From NCBI GenBank assembly GCA_039944855.1, contig JBDUXZ010000031.1, positions 1 to 64,000 of the forward strand: a DNA stretch of 64,000 nt, in the 5' to 3' direction. This document shows, piece after piece, positions 7,842 to 17,214 of the stretch. Numbering within the stretch: the first letter of the stretch is position 1; each line of letters begins with the position of its first letter. The notes under the pieces were generated by a model that did not search any database, was not told the origin of the DNA, and saw only the letters and a list, made by a program, of their open reading frames with translations. A program made the position numbers and the translations under genes. The stretch comes from Rhodothermales bacterium (lineage in GTDB: Bacteria > Bacteroidota > Rhodothermia > Rhodothermales > JANQRZ01).

Positions 7842-9020
7842 TCAGTCGGCGAGGCTGACGGGGGCGAAGCCGGAGGGGAGCTCGTCGGAGATGCGGACGC
7901 GGTCGCCTTCGGAGACGGTCGACTGGCCCGAGGCGATGACGCGGTCCCCCGGCTCGACGCCGGAGGTGACGACGACGTAGCCGCCGGACTGCGCGCCGAG
8001 CTCGGTCGGCTGCCGCTGGGCGACGAGGCCATCGCCCTCCTCACGGACGACGAGCACGCTCGTCCCGCGCTCGTCCCGCACGATCGCGGCGAGGGGCAGG
8101 GTGATGACGTTTTCGAACTGCTGGCGCTGGACTTCGAGGCGGACGATCATCTCGGGCTTGAGCTGGCCGGCCTCGTTCGGGAGCCCGACCTCGATGGGGA
8201 ACGTCCGGTTCTGCGGGTTGATGGCGCGGCCGACGAACGTGACGGTCCCGCGCATCGGGGGCACGTTGTACGCCTGCGGGACGATGCGGACGGGCGTGCC
8301 GACCTCGATGTCGCCCGCGTAGCGCTCGGGCACGCCGGCCTGCACCTTCACCTGCTCGGTCGAGACGAGGCGGACGACGGGCACCCCCGGCGCGACCTGC
8401 TCGCCGCGCTCGGCGAAGCGCTCTTCGACGGTGCCGGTGAACGGGGCCGTGACGCGGGTGTAAGCGAGCTGCTGCTGGGCCTGGGCGAGGGCGGCCCGCG
8501 CCTGGGCCACCTGCGCCCGCGCTGCCGCCCGCTGCGTGCGGACGCTCTCGAACTCCATCGCCGAGATGATGGAGTCCTGGAGCAGCGGCTCCTCGCGGCG
8601 GTAGCGGTCCTCGGCGAGGGCGGCCTGCGCCTGCGCCGCTTCGAGCGAGGCCTGCGCCTGCGCCACGCCCGCCTGCCCCATCGTCGCGTTGATCTGCGCC
8701 ACGGTCCCGCCACGGCGGATCGTCGTGCCGAGCGGGGCGAGGGCGGTGAGCGTGCCCGACGCCTCGGCCGAGAGCGTCGCGTCGTCGGGCGCCTCGATCG
8801 TGCCCGTCATCTCGATCACGTCCTCGAACGTGCTCGCCTCGGCGACGATGACCTCGACGGGGAGGGTGCGGTCGAACGCCGTGGCTTCGGAGTCGACGGG
8901 CACCTCGGCGTCGCCCCCGCACGCGGCGAGGAGTAGGACCATCGGCAGCACGAGCGCGAGCGTGGCGAGGCGGTAGCCCCGGGTGAGGTGCGCGATGCGG
9001 GCGGAGAGGGAGAAGTTCAT
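7842..9020 (-). CDS. Efflux periplasmic adaptor (membrane fusion protein), lipoprotein
   Basis: The 392-residue protein is the AcrA/HlyD-type adaptor linking the RND permease to the outer-membrane channel. Its signal peptide ends in a lipobox, LLLAAC, with the lipidated cysteine at about residue 34. Then come the first lipoyl half (EASGTLTALAPLGTTIRRG), an alpha-helical hairpin rich in alanine and glutamine (about 105-175), the second lipoyl half (TRVTAPFTGTVEERF) and the beta-barrel and membrane-proximal domains. It sits 61 bases after tolC and 33 bases before the permease, the standard order for a tripartite pump. The ATG start is well placed for the signal peptide. Confidence 0.93.
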   Translation of the reverse strand: MNFSLSARIAHLTRGYRLATLALVLPMVLLLAACGGDAEVPVDSEATAFDRTLPVEVIVAEASTFEDVIEMTGTIEAPDDATLSAEASGTLTALAPLGTTIRRGGTVAQINATMGQAGVAQAQASLEAAQAQAALAEDRYRREEPLLQDSIISAMEFESVRTQRAAARAQVAQARAALAQAQQQLAYTRVTAPFTGTVEERFAERGEQVAPGVPVVRLVSTEQVKVQAGVPERYAGDIEVGTPVRIVPQAYNVPPMRGTVTFVGRAINPQNRTFPIEVGLPNEAGQLKPEMIVRLEVQRQQFENVITLPLAAIVRDERGTSVLVVREEGDGLVAQRQPTELGAQSGGYVVVTSGVEPGDRVIASGQSTVSEGDRVRISDELPSGFAPVSLAD

Positions 9021-9081
9021 GGCGTCAAGGGGTGGCGACGCGGGGGCTGCGTCTGCACGGGGGAAGGCGTCGGGGCCGACG

Positions 9082-10731
9082 TTATTGGGCGGAGGTCAGG
9101 GTGGTGCCGTCCTCGGCGCCGATGGGCTCGGGGAGGACGAGGCCGATGGCGCGCTGGAGCGAGCTCCGGGCCACGAGGTAGTCGTAGACGGCGCGGAGGT
9201 AGCCGAGCTGAGCCTGGTCGAACTGGGCCGAGGCGAGGCGGACGTCGATCTGTGTCGCGACGCCGGTGCGGAGGCGTTCGGCGGCGAAGTCGTAGGCCAC
9301 CTGCGCCGTCTGCACGGTCTGTTCCTGCGCCGCGATCCGCTGCCGTGCCGAGGCGAGGTTTCGCAGCGCCTGCTCCACTTCGAGGACCGCGCCCTGCACG
9401 GCCCGTTCGAGCTGGACCTCGGCCTTCTGGATCTCGATCGTGTTCTGCTGCACGCGGTAGCTCGTCTGGAACCCGTTGAAGAGGTTCCAGCTCATCCGCA
9501 CGCCGACGGCCACGCTCGGATTCCAGTACGCGGTGTCGAAGAACCCGCGCGAGTCCGAGGTCACGGCGAAGGGGTCGTCGGGGTTGGCGCCCTGGATCGC
9601 GGAAGTCCGGTCGTCGGGCACGCTGCCGACGTAGTTGAGATTCGCGAACGCGCTGAGGTTGGGGTAGTACTGCGCCCGCGTGATGTCGCGCTGCACCTGC
9701 TGGAGGTCGATCGCGAGGCGGGCCTGCTCGAGGTCGGGCCGCCGCTCGAACGCCGTCGCGACGGCGTCGTCGAACGAGACCGTTTCGAGGAACACGTCGC
9801 CCGGCAGGTCGAGCTCGCCGACGAGCGCGACGCGCTGGTTCACCGGCAGGCCGAGCGCGAAGAGCAGGTTGTTCTCGGCGACGGCCGCCGCGTTCTGCGC
9901 CTCGATGAGCTGGGTCTGCTGGTTCGCCACCTCGACCTCGGCCGTGAGCCGCTCGAACTTCGGGAGGACGCCCTGCGCCACGCGCCGCGACGTCTCGTTG
10001 AGCGTCGTCTCGGTCCGCGCCACGCTCGCCCGCACGACCTCGGCCTGCTGCCGGGCGAGGAGGGCACCGTAGTAGAGCTGGCGCGTCTGGTCGATGGCGG
10101 CCTGCTGCTGCTGCGTGAGCGCGGCCTGGTTGATGTCCTTCAGGCTCTTCGCGCCTTTGATGGCTGCGAACGCGCTCCCGTTGTAGAGCGTCTGCGTGAT
10201 GGAGAGCGAGTTCTGGAACTGGTTCGCCACGCCGAACGGGTTGTCGCCACTGTCGAGCACGATGCCGGCATCCTCGAACCCTTGCTGCTGGAGTCGACGG
10301 AACTCCGCGAGCGAGATCGGCTCCGTCGCCGGGTCGTCGTCGGTGCGGGCGTCCTCGTTGAAGGCGAGCCAGTCGATCGAGCCGAGTGCGCCGAAGAGGC
10401 CGCCCGCGTCGGAGCCCGCGAAGGGGTTGGCCTCGACGATGTTCCGGGTGTACGACGAGGAGACGTCGGCGCTGGGGAGCACCTGCCCCCACGCCTCGCG
10501 GACCTGCGCGTTCGCGTTGGCGACGTCGAGCGCGGCGGTACGGACACTGTAGTTCCGTTCCAGCGCGATCTCGATCGCCTCTTCCAGCGAGAGCGGGAGC
10601 ACGGAGCCCCCGGTCGCCGTGGCGGGTTGCGCGAGCACAGGGCCGGCGAGTGTGGAGTCCGGCGTCTGAGCGACGGCCGGGTGGAGCGTCAGGGCCAGCA
10701 GGGCGAGCAGGATGGGGAGGGAGCGGTTCAT
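9082..10731 (-). CDS. TolC-like outer-membrane efflux channel protein
   Basis: The mature protein resembles TolC/OprM outer-membrane factors: two repeats of long amphipathic helices (for example LEQARLAIDLQQVQRDITRAQ and later RAVQGAVLEVEQALRNLASARQ) joined by strand segments such as SVAVGVRMSWNLFNGFQT. I chose the ATG at 10729-10731, which gives 549 residues beginning with a clear signal peptide, MNRSLPILLALLALTLHPAVAQ. The open frame extends 50 codons further upstream into the tetR end but that part lacks secretion features. The gene follows tetR by 53 bases and precedes the adaptor by 61 bases. It would form the exit duct of the RND pump. Confidence 0.9.
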   Translation of the reverse strand: MNRSLPILLALLALTLHPAVAQTPDSTLAGPVLAQPATATGGSVLPLSLEEAIEIALERNYSVRTAALDVANANAQVREAWGQVLPSADVSSSYTRNIVEANPFAGSDAGGLFGALGSIDWLAFNEDARTDDDPATEPISLAEFRRLQQQGFEDAGIVLDSGDNPFGVANQFQNSLSITQTLYNGSAFAAIKGAKSLKDINQAALTQQQQAAIDQTRQLYYGALLARQQAEVVRASVARTETTLNETSRRVAQGVLPKFERLTAEVEVANQQTQLIEAQNAAAVAENNLLFALGLPVNQRVALVGELDLPGDVFLETVSFDDAVATAFERRPDLEQARLAIDLQQVQRDITRAQYYPNLSAFANLNYVGSVPDDRTSAIQGANPDDPFAVTSDSRGFFDTAYWNPSVAVGVRMSWNLFNGFQTSYRVQQNTIEIQKAEVQLERAVQGAVLEVEQALRNLASARQRIAAQEQTVQTAQVAYDFAAERLRTGVATQIDVRLASAQFDQAQLGYLRAVYDYLVARSSLQRAIGLVLPEPIGAEDGTTLTSAQ

Positions 10732-10784
10732 GGGGCGAGTCGTGGAGGGCGTGCCGTCAGAGTAGGTGCCTGTGGTGACAGCGT

Positions 10785-11456
10785 TTAGTCGCGGGGAAGC
10801 AGGCCGTCGAAAAGAATCGTGGTGATGAAGTCGGCGGCCTCGTCGAGCGAGGCGAACTCGTCGCCGGGTTCGACGTCGCACTCAGACAGGGGCGAGGCGT
10901 ACATGAGGTACCCCTTGATATTCCCCATCAGCATGTGGGCGACGAGGATGGGCGGGAGCGGCCGCAGTTCGCTTGCCGTGATCGCGCGCTCGATCGGCTT
11001 GACGAGTTCGTCCATCGCCCGGTCGCGCCGGCGGTGCAGCGAGGGCACGTGGGCGTGCTCGGTGAGCATCAGCCGTTGCGCCTCTTTGATGAGGAGGAAG
11101 AACGTCTCGCGGTTGTCCGTGAAGTGGTGGAGCAGGCGGGCGATGAAGTCGCGGAAGTGCTCGCGCGTGGAGCGGCCGTCCCCCGCTACCTGCTCGAAGT
11201 GGGTGCGGACGAGCGCCGCCATCCCGTCGAACATCTCGTCGAGCAGTGCGAAGAGGATCGACTCCTTGCCGTCGGGGAAGTAGTTGTAGAGGGTCCCTTT
11301 CCCGAACTCAGCCCGCTCCGCGATCTCGTCGAGCGTAGCGCCGTCGTAGCCTTTGTCGGCGAAGACGACGAGCGCCGCATCGAGCATCGCGCGGCGCCGA
11401 GCGAGGCGTTCGCGGTCACGGCGGGAGAGGGTGGGGACTTCCATGTCGAGGAGCAT
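10785..11456 (-). CDS. TetR/AcrR-family transcriptional regulator
   Basis: The 223-residue protein starts with a TetR DNA-binding domain: RRRAMLDAALVVFADKGYDG, then the helix-turn-helix TLDEIAERAEFGKGTLYNYF (about residues 42-61). The C-terminal helical domain is a ligand-binding and dimer region with no recognisable ligand. It is the first gene of the efflux operon, so it very likely represses the pump genes and itself until an inducer binds. A perfect 7-base inverted repeat lies 16 bases upstream of the ATG and is the obvious operator. A second ATG four codons downstream (MEVPTLSRRD) is an alternative start. Confidence 0.9.
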   Translation of the reverse strand: MLLDMEVPTLSRRDRERLARRRAMLDAALVVFADKGYDGATLDEIAERAEFGKGTLYNYFPDGKESILFALLDEMFDGMAALVRTHFEQVAGDGRSTREHFRDFIARLLHHFTDNRETFFLLIKEAQRLMLTEHAHVPSLHRRRDRAMDELVKPIERAITASELRPLPPILVAHMLMGNIKGYLMYASPLSECDVEPGDEFASLDEAADFITTILFDGLLPRD

Positions 11457-11471
11457 GAACCGTTAGTCAGG

Positions 11472-11491
11472 ATGTGACTCGCTGGTCACAT
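11472..11491. promoter_or_regulatory. Probable TetR operator
   Basis: ATGTGAC-N6-GTCACAT is a perfect inverted repeat with 7-base arms, located 16-35 bases upstream of the tetR ATG. Size, symmetry and position fit a TetR-family dimer site that would also block the operon promoter. The assignment to this regulator is inference from position. Confidence 0.6.
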
Positions 11492-11637
11492 GCCGACTCC
11501 TACGTCACCTTCTATCCGGGGTTGCATTACGAAATGATGAAGAGCGGCACGCATGCTCGTCGCGTAGGCGCTTGTATCGCAACGAGAGAGCGGGAAGATG
11601 CGCGGCCGAGGTGAAGGTGTCGTAAAGGGTGCGCGTG

Positions 11638-11681
11638 AAAAAGGGGAGCCCACCCCGGTCGCTCCCGGTTCAGGCTCCCCT
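11638..11681 (-). terminator. Rho-independent terminator for manC
   Basis: Read on the minus strand downstream of the manC stop, AGGGGAGCC and GGCTCCCCT form a 9-base stem around a 22-base loop and run directly into TTTTT. This is a standard intrinsic terminator. Confidence 0.6.
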
Positions 11682-11716
11682 GTCCTTTCGGCTCCTGCCT
11701 GTCCTTTCGGCTCCTG
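11679..11716. repeat. Two tandem copies of a 19-base unit
   Basis: CCTGTCCTTTCGGCTCCTG occurs twice in exact head-to-tail copies between the manC stop and its terminator, sharing three bases with the terminator stem. No function is apparent; it looks like a slippage duplication. Confidence 0.6.
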
Positions 11717-11726
11717 CGATGCGGAA

Positions 11727-12821
11727 TCAGATGTACTCCTCGAGCCCATGCGAGCCGAGGTAGTCCACGATGTTCTTGACCTGCTGCGTGGACTCCATGT
11801 GGCAGACGAGCACGGCGTCGCCCGTATCGACGACGGCGGCGTCGTGGATGCCCACGAGCACGATGAGCCGGTCCTGGCTGCGGACGTAGCAGCGGCTCGC
11901 GTTGTGAACGATGACGTTGCCCTCGACGGCGTTGCCGGCTTTGTCTTTGTCGAGGATGTCGAAGACGGCGCGCCAGTCGCCGACATCGCTCCACCCGAAC
12001 GACCCGGGGACGACCCACACGTGGCCGTCGGCAGCGGCGGGCTCCATCACGCCGTAGTCGATGGAGATCTTCGGCGTGCGGCGAAAGGCGTCGTTGACAG
12101 CCTCGCCGAGCGCCGCTTCACCGTTGCTCATCGCGGCCTCAATGGGCGCGAACGCGGCCCACACGTCGGGGAGGTGGCGCTGGAGTTGGTCGAGAATGGA
12201 GTCGGCGCGCCAGATGAACATGCCGCTGTTCCAGAGGAAGTCGCCGGAGTCGAGGAAGCGCTCGGCCGTAGCGAGGTCGGGCTTCTCGGCGAAGGTGCGG
12301 ACGGGAAAAGCAGACAGGGCGGTCCCATCTTCCGTCGCCGCCGAGGCGAACTGGATGTATCCGTAGCCGGTCTCGGGGTGCGACGGCTCGATGCCGATGG
12401 TGACGAGGGCGCCGGGCTCGGCCGCTTTGTCGACGGCGGCGCGGAGCACGTCGTGGAAGGCGGCGACGTTGCGGATCACGTGGTCCGCCGGCAGCACCAC
12501 CATCACCGCCTCCGGGTCGAGGGTGTGGAGGTGGGCGGCGGCGAAGGCGATCGCCGGGGCCGTGTTGCGGCTGGCCGGCTCGGCGAGGATATTCGCCTCG
12601 GGCACGGCCGGGAGGTGCTCCTGCGTCTGCGTGACGTAGCGCTCGTTCGTCACCACGAAGCACCGCTCGGCCGGGACGAGGGGCTGGAGCCGCGCGAACG
12701 TGTTCTGGATGAGCGAGGCCTGCTCGAACACGTCGAGGAACTGCTTCGGGGACTCTTGCCGGCTGCGGGGCCAGAATCTGCTGCCGACGCCGCCGGCCAT
12801 GATTACTGCGTAGAGGGACAT
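11727..12821 (-). CDS. manC: Mannose-1-phosphate guanylyltransferase
   Basis: The enzyme makes GDP-mannose from GTP and mannose-1-phosphate for polysaccharide synthesis. The N-terminus has the signature GGVGSRFWPRSR followed by PKQFL; then LAEPASRNTAPAIAFAA, VLPADHVI and the FAEKP block follow, all typical of the family. I chose the ATG at 12819-12821 (MSLYAVIMAGG), giving 364 residues; an upstream in-frame extension is low-complexity and unlikely. The length matches the short form without a phosphomannose isomerase domain. The gene is divergent from ugd across 325 bases. A TATCTTC element about 52 bases upstream on the minus strand resembles the Bacteroidota -7 box. Confidence 0.92.
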   Translation of the reverse strand: MSLYAVIMAGGVGSRFWPRSRQESPKQFLDVFEQASLIQNTFARLQPLVPAERCFVVTNERYVTQTQEHLPAVPEANILAEPASRNTAPAIAFAAAHLHTLDPEAVMVVLPADHVIRNVAAFHDVLRAAVDKAAEPGALVTIGIEPSHPETGYGYIQFASAATEDGTALSAFPVRTFAEKPDLATAERFLDSGDFLWNSGMFIWRADSILDQLQRHLPDVWAAFAPIEAAMSNGEAALGEAVNDAFRRTPKISIDYGVMEPAAADGHVWVVPGSFGWSDVGDWRAVFDILDKDKAGNAVEGNVIVHNASRCYVRSQDRLIVLVGIHDAAVVDTGDAVLVCHMESTQQVKNIVDYLGSHGLEEYI

Positions 12822-12986
12822 GTGGGTTGCCGTCAGAACAGAGGGGAGCGAAGAGGGGACGAGGCCGCGCGGGAAGATAGGACACGCGGACGCCGGGGGT
12901 ACGGTCGGATCGGCCGGGGCCGTCGGGCGTCGAATCGGCCGGGTGAACGAGGGAGGAACGGCGCTTGCATCGGCTCTCGCGTTCGG

Positions 12987-13006
12987 GCGTAGCAGCACGC
13001 TGCGCC
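12987..13006. repeat. Degenerate GCAGC-GCTGC palindrome
   Basis: GGCGTAGC and GCTGCGCC are near-complementary arms (one mismatch). Fifteen bases of the minus strand, GGCGCAGCGTGCTGC, are identical to part of the palindrome at 63456-63475. Confidence 0.4.
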
Positions 13007-13038
13007 TGCGCTGAGTCCGGCTCTCCGCTCGTTCTTCC

Positions 13039-13069
13039 TTTGTGCTGCCGACGAGAGGTGCCTACTTTC
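13039..13069 (+). promoter_or_regulatory. Bacteroidota-type promoter candidate for ugd
   Basis: TTTG, a 20-base spacer and TACTTTC match the -33/-7 pattern TTTG-N19-21-TAnnTTTG used by the housekeeping sigma factor of Bacteroidota. It lies about 78 bases before the ugd ATG. Confidence 0.45.
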
Positions 13070-13146
13070 AGCGACCTTATCCAGTCTTTCTTGAGCTAGT
13101 GCGCGGTGCCGCCGCTTGGCCCTGCGTGTGACATCCTACTTCTGCT

Positions 13147-14550
13147 ATGAAAATCGGAGTTATCGGTACCGGCTATGTCGGCCTCGTCTCAGGCACCTGC
13201 TTTGCCGAAATGGGCAACGACGTCGTCTGCGTAGACATCGACGCGCGCAAAGTCGAGAAGCTGAGCCGGGGAGAGTTGACTCTCTTCGAGCCCGGCATCG
13301 AGCGCTTCCTGGAGCGGAACCTCCGCGAGGATCGGTTGAGCTTCACGACCGACCTCGCCGAGGCCGTCGAGGCCGCCGAGATCCTCTTCCTCGCCCTCCC
13401 GACGCCGCCCGGCGAAGACGGCTCGGCCGACCTCTCGTACGTGCTCGGCGTCGCCGGCGACATCGCCGACCTGCTGGCTGCTAACCCCTCGTGGGGCTAT
13501 CGCGTGATCGTCGACAAGAGCACGGTCCCGGTCGGGACCGCCGCCCGCGTCACGGCGATTATCGAAGAGCGCGGGCTCGAAGCCGGCAAAGATTTCGACG
13601 TGGTCTCGAACCCCGAATTCCTCCGCGAAGGCGTCGCCGTCGACGACTTCATGAAGCCGGAGCGCGTCGTGATCGGGACCGACAGCGAGCGGGCGGCCGA
13701 TCTGATGACGCTGCTCTACGAGCCGTTCGTCCGCAGCGGCAACCCCATCATCGTGATGGACGAGCGCAGCGCGGAGATGACGAAGTACGCCGCGAACTCG
13801 CTGCTCGCCACGAAGATCACGTTCATGAACGAGATCGCGAACGTCTGCGAGCGCGTCGGCGCGGATGTGGACAAGGTCCGCCACGGGATCGGGACCGACA
13901 GCCGGATCGGGACGAAGTTCCTCTACGCCGGCATCGGCTTCGGCGGCTCGTGCTTCCCCAAAGACGTGCAGGCGCTCGTCCGCACCTCACAGGAGAACGC
14001 GTACGAGTTCGAGATCCTGGAGTCCGTCCTCCGGGTCAACGAGCGGCAACGCCGCGTCCTCGCCGACCGCATCATCGAGCACTTCGGCGGCTCGCTCGAG
14101 GGCAAGCGGATCGCCGTCTGGGGCCTCGCCTTCAAGCCGAACACCGACGACGTGCGCGAAGCTCCGAGCCACACCGTCATCCAAGCGCTCACCGAGCGCG
14201 GCGCCGAGATCCTCGCCTTCGATCCCGAAGCCATCGAGACCACGCGCGACGTGCTCGGCGAGGGCGAACTCGGGACGGGCAGCCTCGCCTACGCCGCCGA
14301 CTCGTACAGCGCGCTCGTCCGCGCCGACGCCCTCGTGATCTGCACGGAGTGGCCGGAGTTTCGCCGCCCCGACTTCGAGCGGATGCAGCGCCTGCTCAGC
14401 GCGCCGCTCGTCTTCGACGGCCGCAACCTCTACGACCCCGCGCGCATGGCGGAGGCCGGGTTCGAGTACCACTCCATCGGGCGTCCGTACGTGGCCCCGG
14501 CGGGCAGCGCGACCGACTCCGCCGTCGCTGCCAACGGCCACGCTCAGTAG
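13147..14550 (+). CDS. ugd: UDP-glucose 6-dehydrogenase
   Basis: The enzyme oxidises UDP-glucose to UDP-glucuronate with two NAD. The Rossmann motif GTGYVG (about residues 7-12), the STVPVGTA and EFLREGVAVDD blocks, and the GFGGSCFPKDV active site with the catalytic cysteine at residue 269 are all present; 467 residues is normal for the TuaD/Ugd type. The ATG is preceded by a good promoter candidate. It heads the plus-strand run ugd-uxs-rmlA-rmlC-rmlD, and its product is the substrate of the next enzyme, UXS. A UDP-GlcNAc dehydrogenase role feeding the wbp-like genes is possible but less likely from the sequence. Confidence 0.92.
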   Translation: MKIGVIGTGYVGLVSGTCFAEMGNDVVCVDIDARKVEKLSRGELTLFEPGIERFLERNLREDRLSFTTDLAEAVEAAEILFLALPTPPGEDGSADLSYVLGVAGDIADLLAANPSWGYRVIVDKSTVPVGTAARVTAIIEERGLEAGKDFDVVSNPEFLREGVAVDDFMKPERVVIGTDSERAADLMTLLYEPFVRSGNPIIVMDERSAEMTKYAANSLLATKITFMNEIANVCERVGADVDKVRHGIGTDSRIGTKFLYAGIGFGGSCFPKDVQALVRTSQENAYEFEILESVLRVNERQRRVLADRIIEHFGGSLEGKRIAVWGLAFKPNTDDVREAPSHTVIQALTERGAEILAFDPEAIETTRDVLGEGELGTGSLAYAADSYSALVRADALVICTEWPEFRRPDFERMQRLLSAPLVFDGRNLYDPARMAEAGFEYHSIGRPYVAPAGSATDSAVAANGHAQ

Positions 14551-14556
14551 ACGGTA

Positions 14557-14640
14557 GACGGTGGACAGAAGGCGGCCCTGCGTTCTGTATCCACCGCTCC
14601 TCGTTTCCCGCCCACTGTCCACTTTTTTCTGTCCACCGTC
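14557..14640. repeat. Long inverted repeat in the ugd-uxs gap
   Basis: GACGGTGGACAGAA at 14557-14570 is repeated in exact inverse at 14627-14640, 14-base arms around a 56-base loop. The arms are themselves made of near-tandem words (AGACGGT-AGACGGT-GGACAGAA; CTGTCCAC-CTGTCCACC). One of five such gaps in this window. Confidence 0.6.
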
Positions 14641-14649
14641 CACCGAATC

Positions 14650-15612
<963 letters not shown>

Positions 15613-15647
15613 GTCGAGCGGAGGAGCAGACGAATCGATGAGCGGAG

Positions 15648-15691
15648 GAGGCGATGAGTCGAGGAAATCCGTTTCTTCGTCTCATCGCCTC
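15648..15691. repeat. Inverted repeat in the uxs-rmlA gap
   Basis: GAGGCGATGAG at 15648-15658 pairs exactly with CTCATCGCCTC at 15681-15691. Surrounding bases extend the imperfect match and contain repeated words (GATGAGCGGAGGAG, GCGATGAGTCGAGGA). Same build as the ugd-uxs element but unrelated sequence. Confidence 0.55.
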
Positions 15692-15709
15692 ATCCTCTCT
15701 TCGGCTCTT

Positions 15710-16570
15710 ATGAAAGGCATCATCCTCGCCGGCGGCACCGGCACCCGGCTCTACCCGCTGACGCTGGCCGTGAGCAAGCAGCTCATGCCGGTCTACGACA
15801 AGCCGCTCGTCTACTACCCGCTCTCGACGCTGATGCTCGCCGGCATCCGCGAGATCCTCGTCATCTCGACGCCACGCGACCTTCCGCTCTTCGAGCGGCT
15901 CCTCGGCGACGGCGAACAGTGGGGTCTTTCGTTCGAGTACGTCGCGCAGCCGGAGCCCAACGGGATCGCCGAAGCGTTCCTCCTCGGCGCCGACTTCATC
16001 GGTGATGACAGCGTGGCGCTCGTGCTCGGCGACAACATTTTCTACGGGCAGGGTCTCTCGGAGCGGCTCCAGCACTGCGCCCGGCTGGAGGAGGGGGCGA
16101 CGGTCTTCGGTTACTACGTCCGCGACCCCGAGCGCTACGGCGTCGTCACGTTCAACGCCGAGGGGCGGGCCGTGGACATCGTCGAGAAGCCCGAGCGCCC
16201 GACCTCGAACTACGCGGTGACGGGGCTCTACTTCTACGACAACGATGTGGTCGAGATCGCCCAGCGTCTGACGCCGTCGGCGCGGGGCGAGTTGGAGATC
16301 ACGGACGTGAACCGGGCCTATCTGGAGCGCGGTACGTTGCGCGTCGAGCAGCTCGGGCGGGGGACGGCGTGGCTCGATACAGGCACGCATGCGGCGCTCC
16401 TCGAAGCGGCCCACTTCATCGAGGTCGTCGAGAGCCGGCAGGGGCTGAAGATCGCCTGCCCGGAGGAGATCGCGTACCGGATGGGCTACATCGACGCTGC
16501 CGCGCTGGAAGCGCTCGCCCGGCCGCTCGCGGGCAACGCGTACGGGCAGTACCTTCTGGACCTGCTCTGA
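15710..16570 (+). CDS. rmlA: Glucose-1-phosphate thymidylyltransferase
   Basis: The enzyme makes dTDP-glucose, first step of dTDP-rhamnose synthesis. The 286-residue protein begins [18 protein letters not shown] with the nucleotide-binding GGTGTR loop, followed by [28 protein letters not shown] and the [21 protein letters not shown] block, all diagnostic for RmlA. I chose the ATG at 15710; an upstream extension would run through the inverted repeat. It is followed by rmlC after 77 bases, a gap containing a GCAGCATGCTGC palindrome. Confidence 0.94.
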   Translation: MKGIILAGGTGTRLYPLTLAVSKQLMPVYDKPLVYYPLSTLMLAGIREILVISTPRDLPLFERLLGDGEQWGLSFEYVAQPEPNGIAEAFLLGADFIGDDSVALVLGDNIFYGQGLSERLQHCARLEEGATVFGYYVRDPERYGVVTFNAEGRAVDIVEKPERPTSNYAVTGLYFYDNDVVEIAQRLTPSARGELEITDVNRAYLERGTLRVEQLGRGTAWLDTGTHAALLEAAHFIEVVESRQGLKIACPEEIAYRMGYIDAAALEALARPLAGNAYGQYLLDLL

Positions 16571-16614
16571 GCCGGGCCGAGTGCCTGTGCCCTATCGCTC
16601 GCGCCATCCGTACG

Positions 16615-16632
16615 GACGCAGCATGCTGCGTC
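16615..16632. repeat. 18-base palindrome GACGCAGCA/TGCTGCGTC
   Basis: A perfect palindrome in the rmlA-rmlC gap, followed by TCTAC. The same 18 bases plus flanks recur between trkH and the next gene at 36836-36857. Part of the GCAGC(A/G)TGCTGC family. Confidence 0.65.
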
Positions 16633-16647
16633 TCTACCTCCCATCTG

Positions 16648-17214
16648 ATGACTGTAACTGACCTGAATATCCCCGGCCTCCGGCTGTTCGAGCCGCGCGT
16701 GTTCGAGGACGAGCGCGGCGCGTTTCTGGAGGCCTACCACGCCGCGCGTTACCGCGAGCATGGGCTCGATAGGGACTTCGTGCAGGACAACCTCTCGCGA
16801 TCGCGGCGCGGCGTCGTGCGCGGGCTCCACTTCCAGCGCCGCCACCCGCAGGGCAAGCTGATCTCCGTCGTGCGCGGCGCGATCTACGACGTGGCCGTGG
16901 ACCTCCGACCGGGCTCCGAGACCTTCGGCGAGCACGTCGGTGTCGAACTCTCGGACGCGAACGGGCGTCAGCTCTGGGTCCCACCCGGCTTCGCCCACGG
17001 CTTCGCCGCGCTGTCCGACCGGGCCGACGTGCTCTACAAATGCACGGACGTGTACCACCCCGACGACGAGGGCGGGCTCCTCTGGAACGACCCGGCGCTC
17101 GGCATCGACTGGCCCGTCGCGGAGCCGATCCTCTCCGAGCGCGATCGGATGCACCCCCCGCTCGCCGCGCTTACACCCGAGATGCTGCCCGCTGCGGAGA
17201 GCGTGGCGCTGTGA
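16648..17214 (+). CDS. rmlC: dTDP-4-dehydrorhamnose 3,5-epimerase
   Basis: Third enzyme of dTDP-rhamnose synthesis. The cupin fold is evident: IPGLRLFEPRVFEDERGAF, then VVRGLHFQ with the catalytic histidine at about residue 61, GKLISVVRGAIYDVAVDLR, and WVPPGFAHGF. I chose the ATG at 16648, which gives 188 residues, the usual size; the frame is open further upstream but overlaps rmlA. Its TGA overlaps the GTG of rmlD by 4 bases. Confidence 0.93.
   Translation: MTVTDLNIPGLRLFEPRVFEDERGAFLEAYHAARYREHGLDRDFVQDNLSRSRRGVVRGLHFQRRHPQGKLISVVRGAIYDVAVDLRPGSETFGEHVGVELSDANGRQLWVPPGFAHGFAALSDRADVLYKCTDVYHPDDEGGLLWNDPALGIDWPVAEPILSERDRMHPPLAALTPEMLPAAESVAL

Larger units (their letters stand above)
12822..13146. 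other. Intergenic region between divergent manC and ugd
   Basis: This 325-base gap holds no convincing gene. It contains a plus-strand promoter candidate for ugd (13039-13069), a minus-strand TATCTTC for manC (12873-12879), and a degraded palindrome at 12987-13006 whose GGCGCAGCGTGCTGC (minus strand) recurs in the nuoL-nuoM gap. Confidence 0.5.

Noticed and set aside
10732-10881. Upstream extension of the TolC-like gene
   Set aside because: The extension lacks a signal peptide, overlaps the end of tetR and the ATG at 10731 starts an ideal signal sequence.
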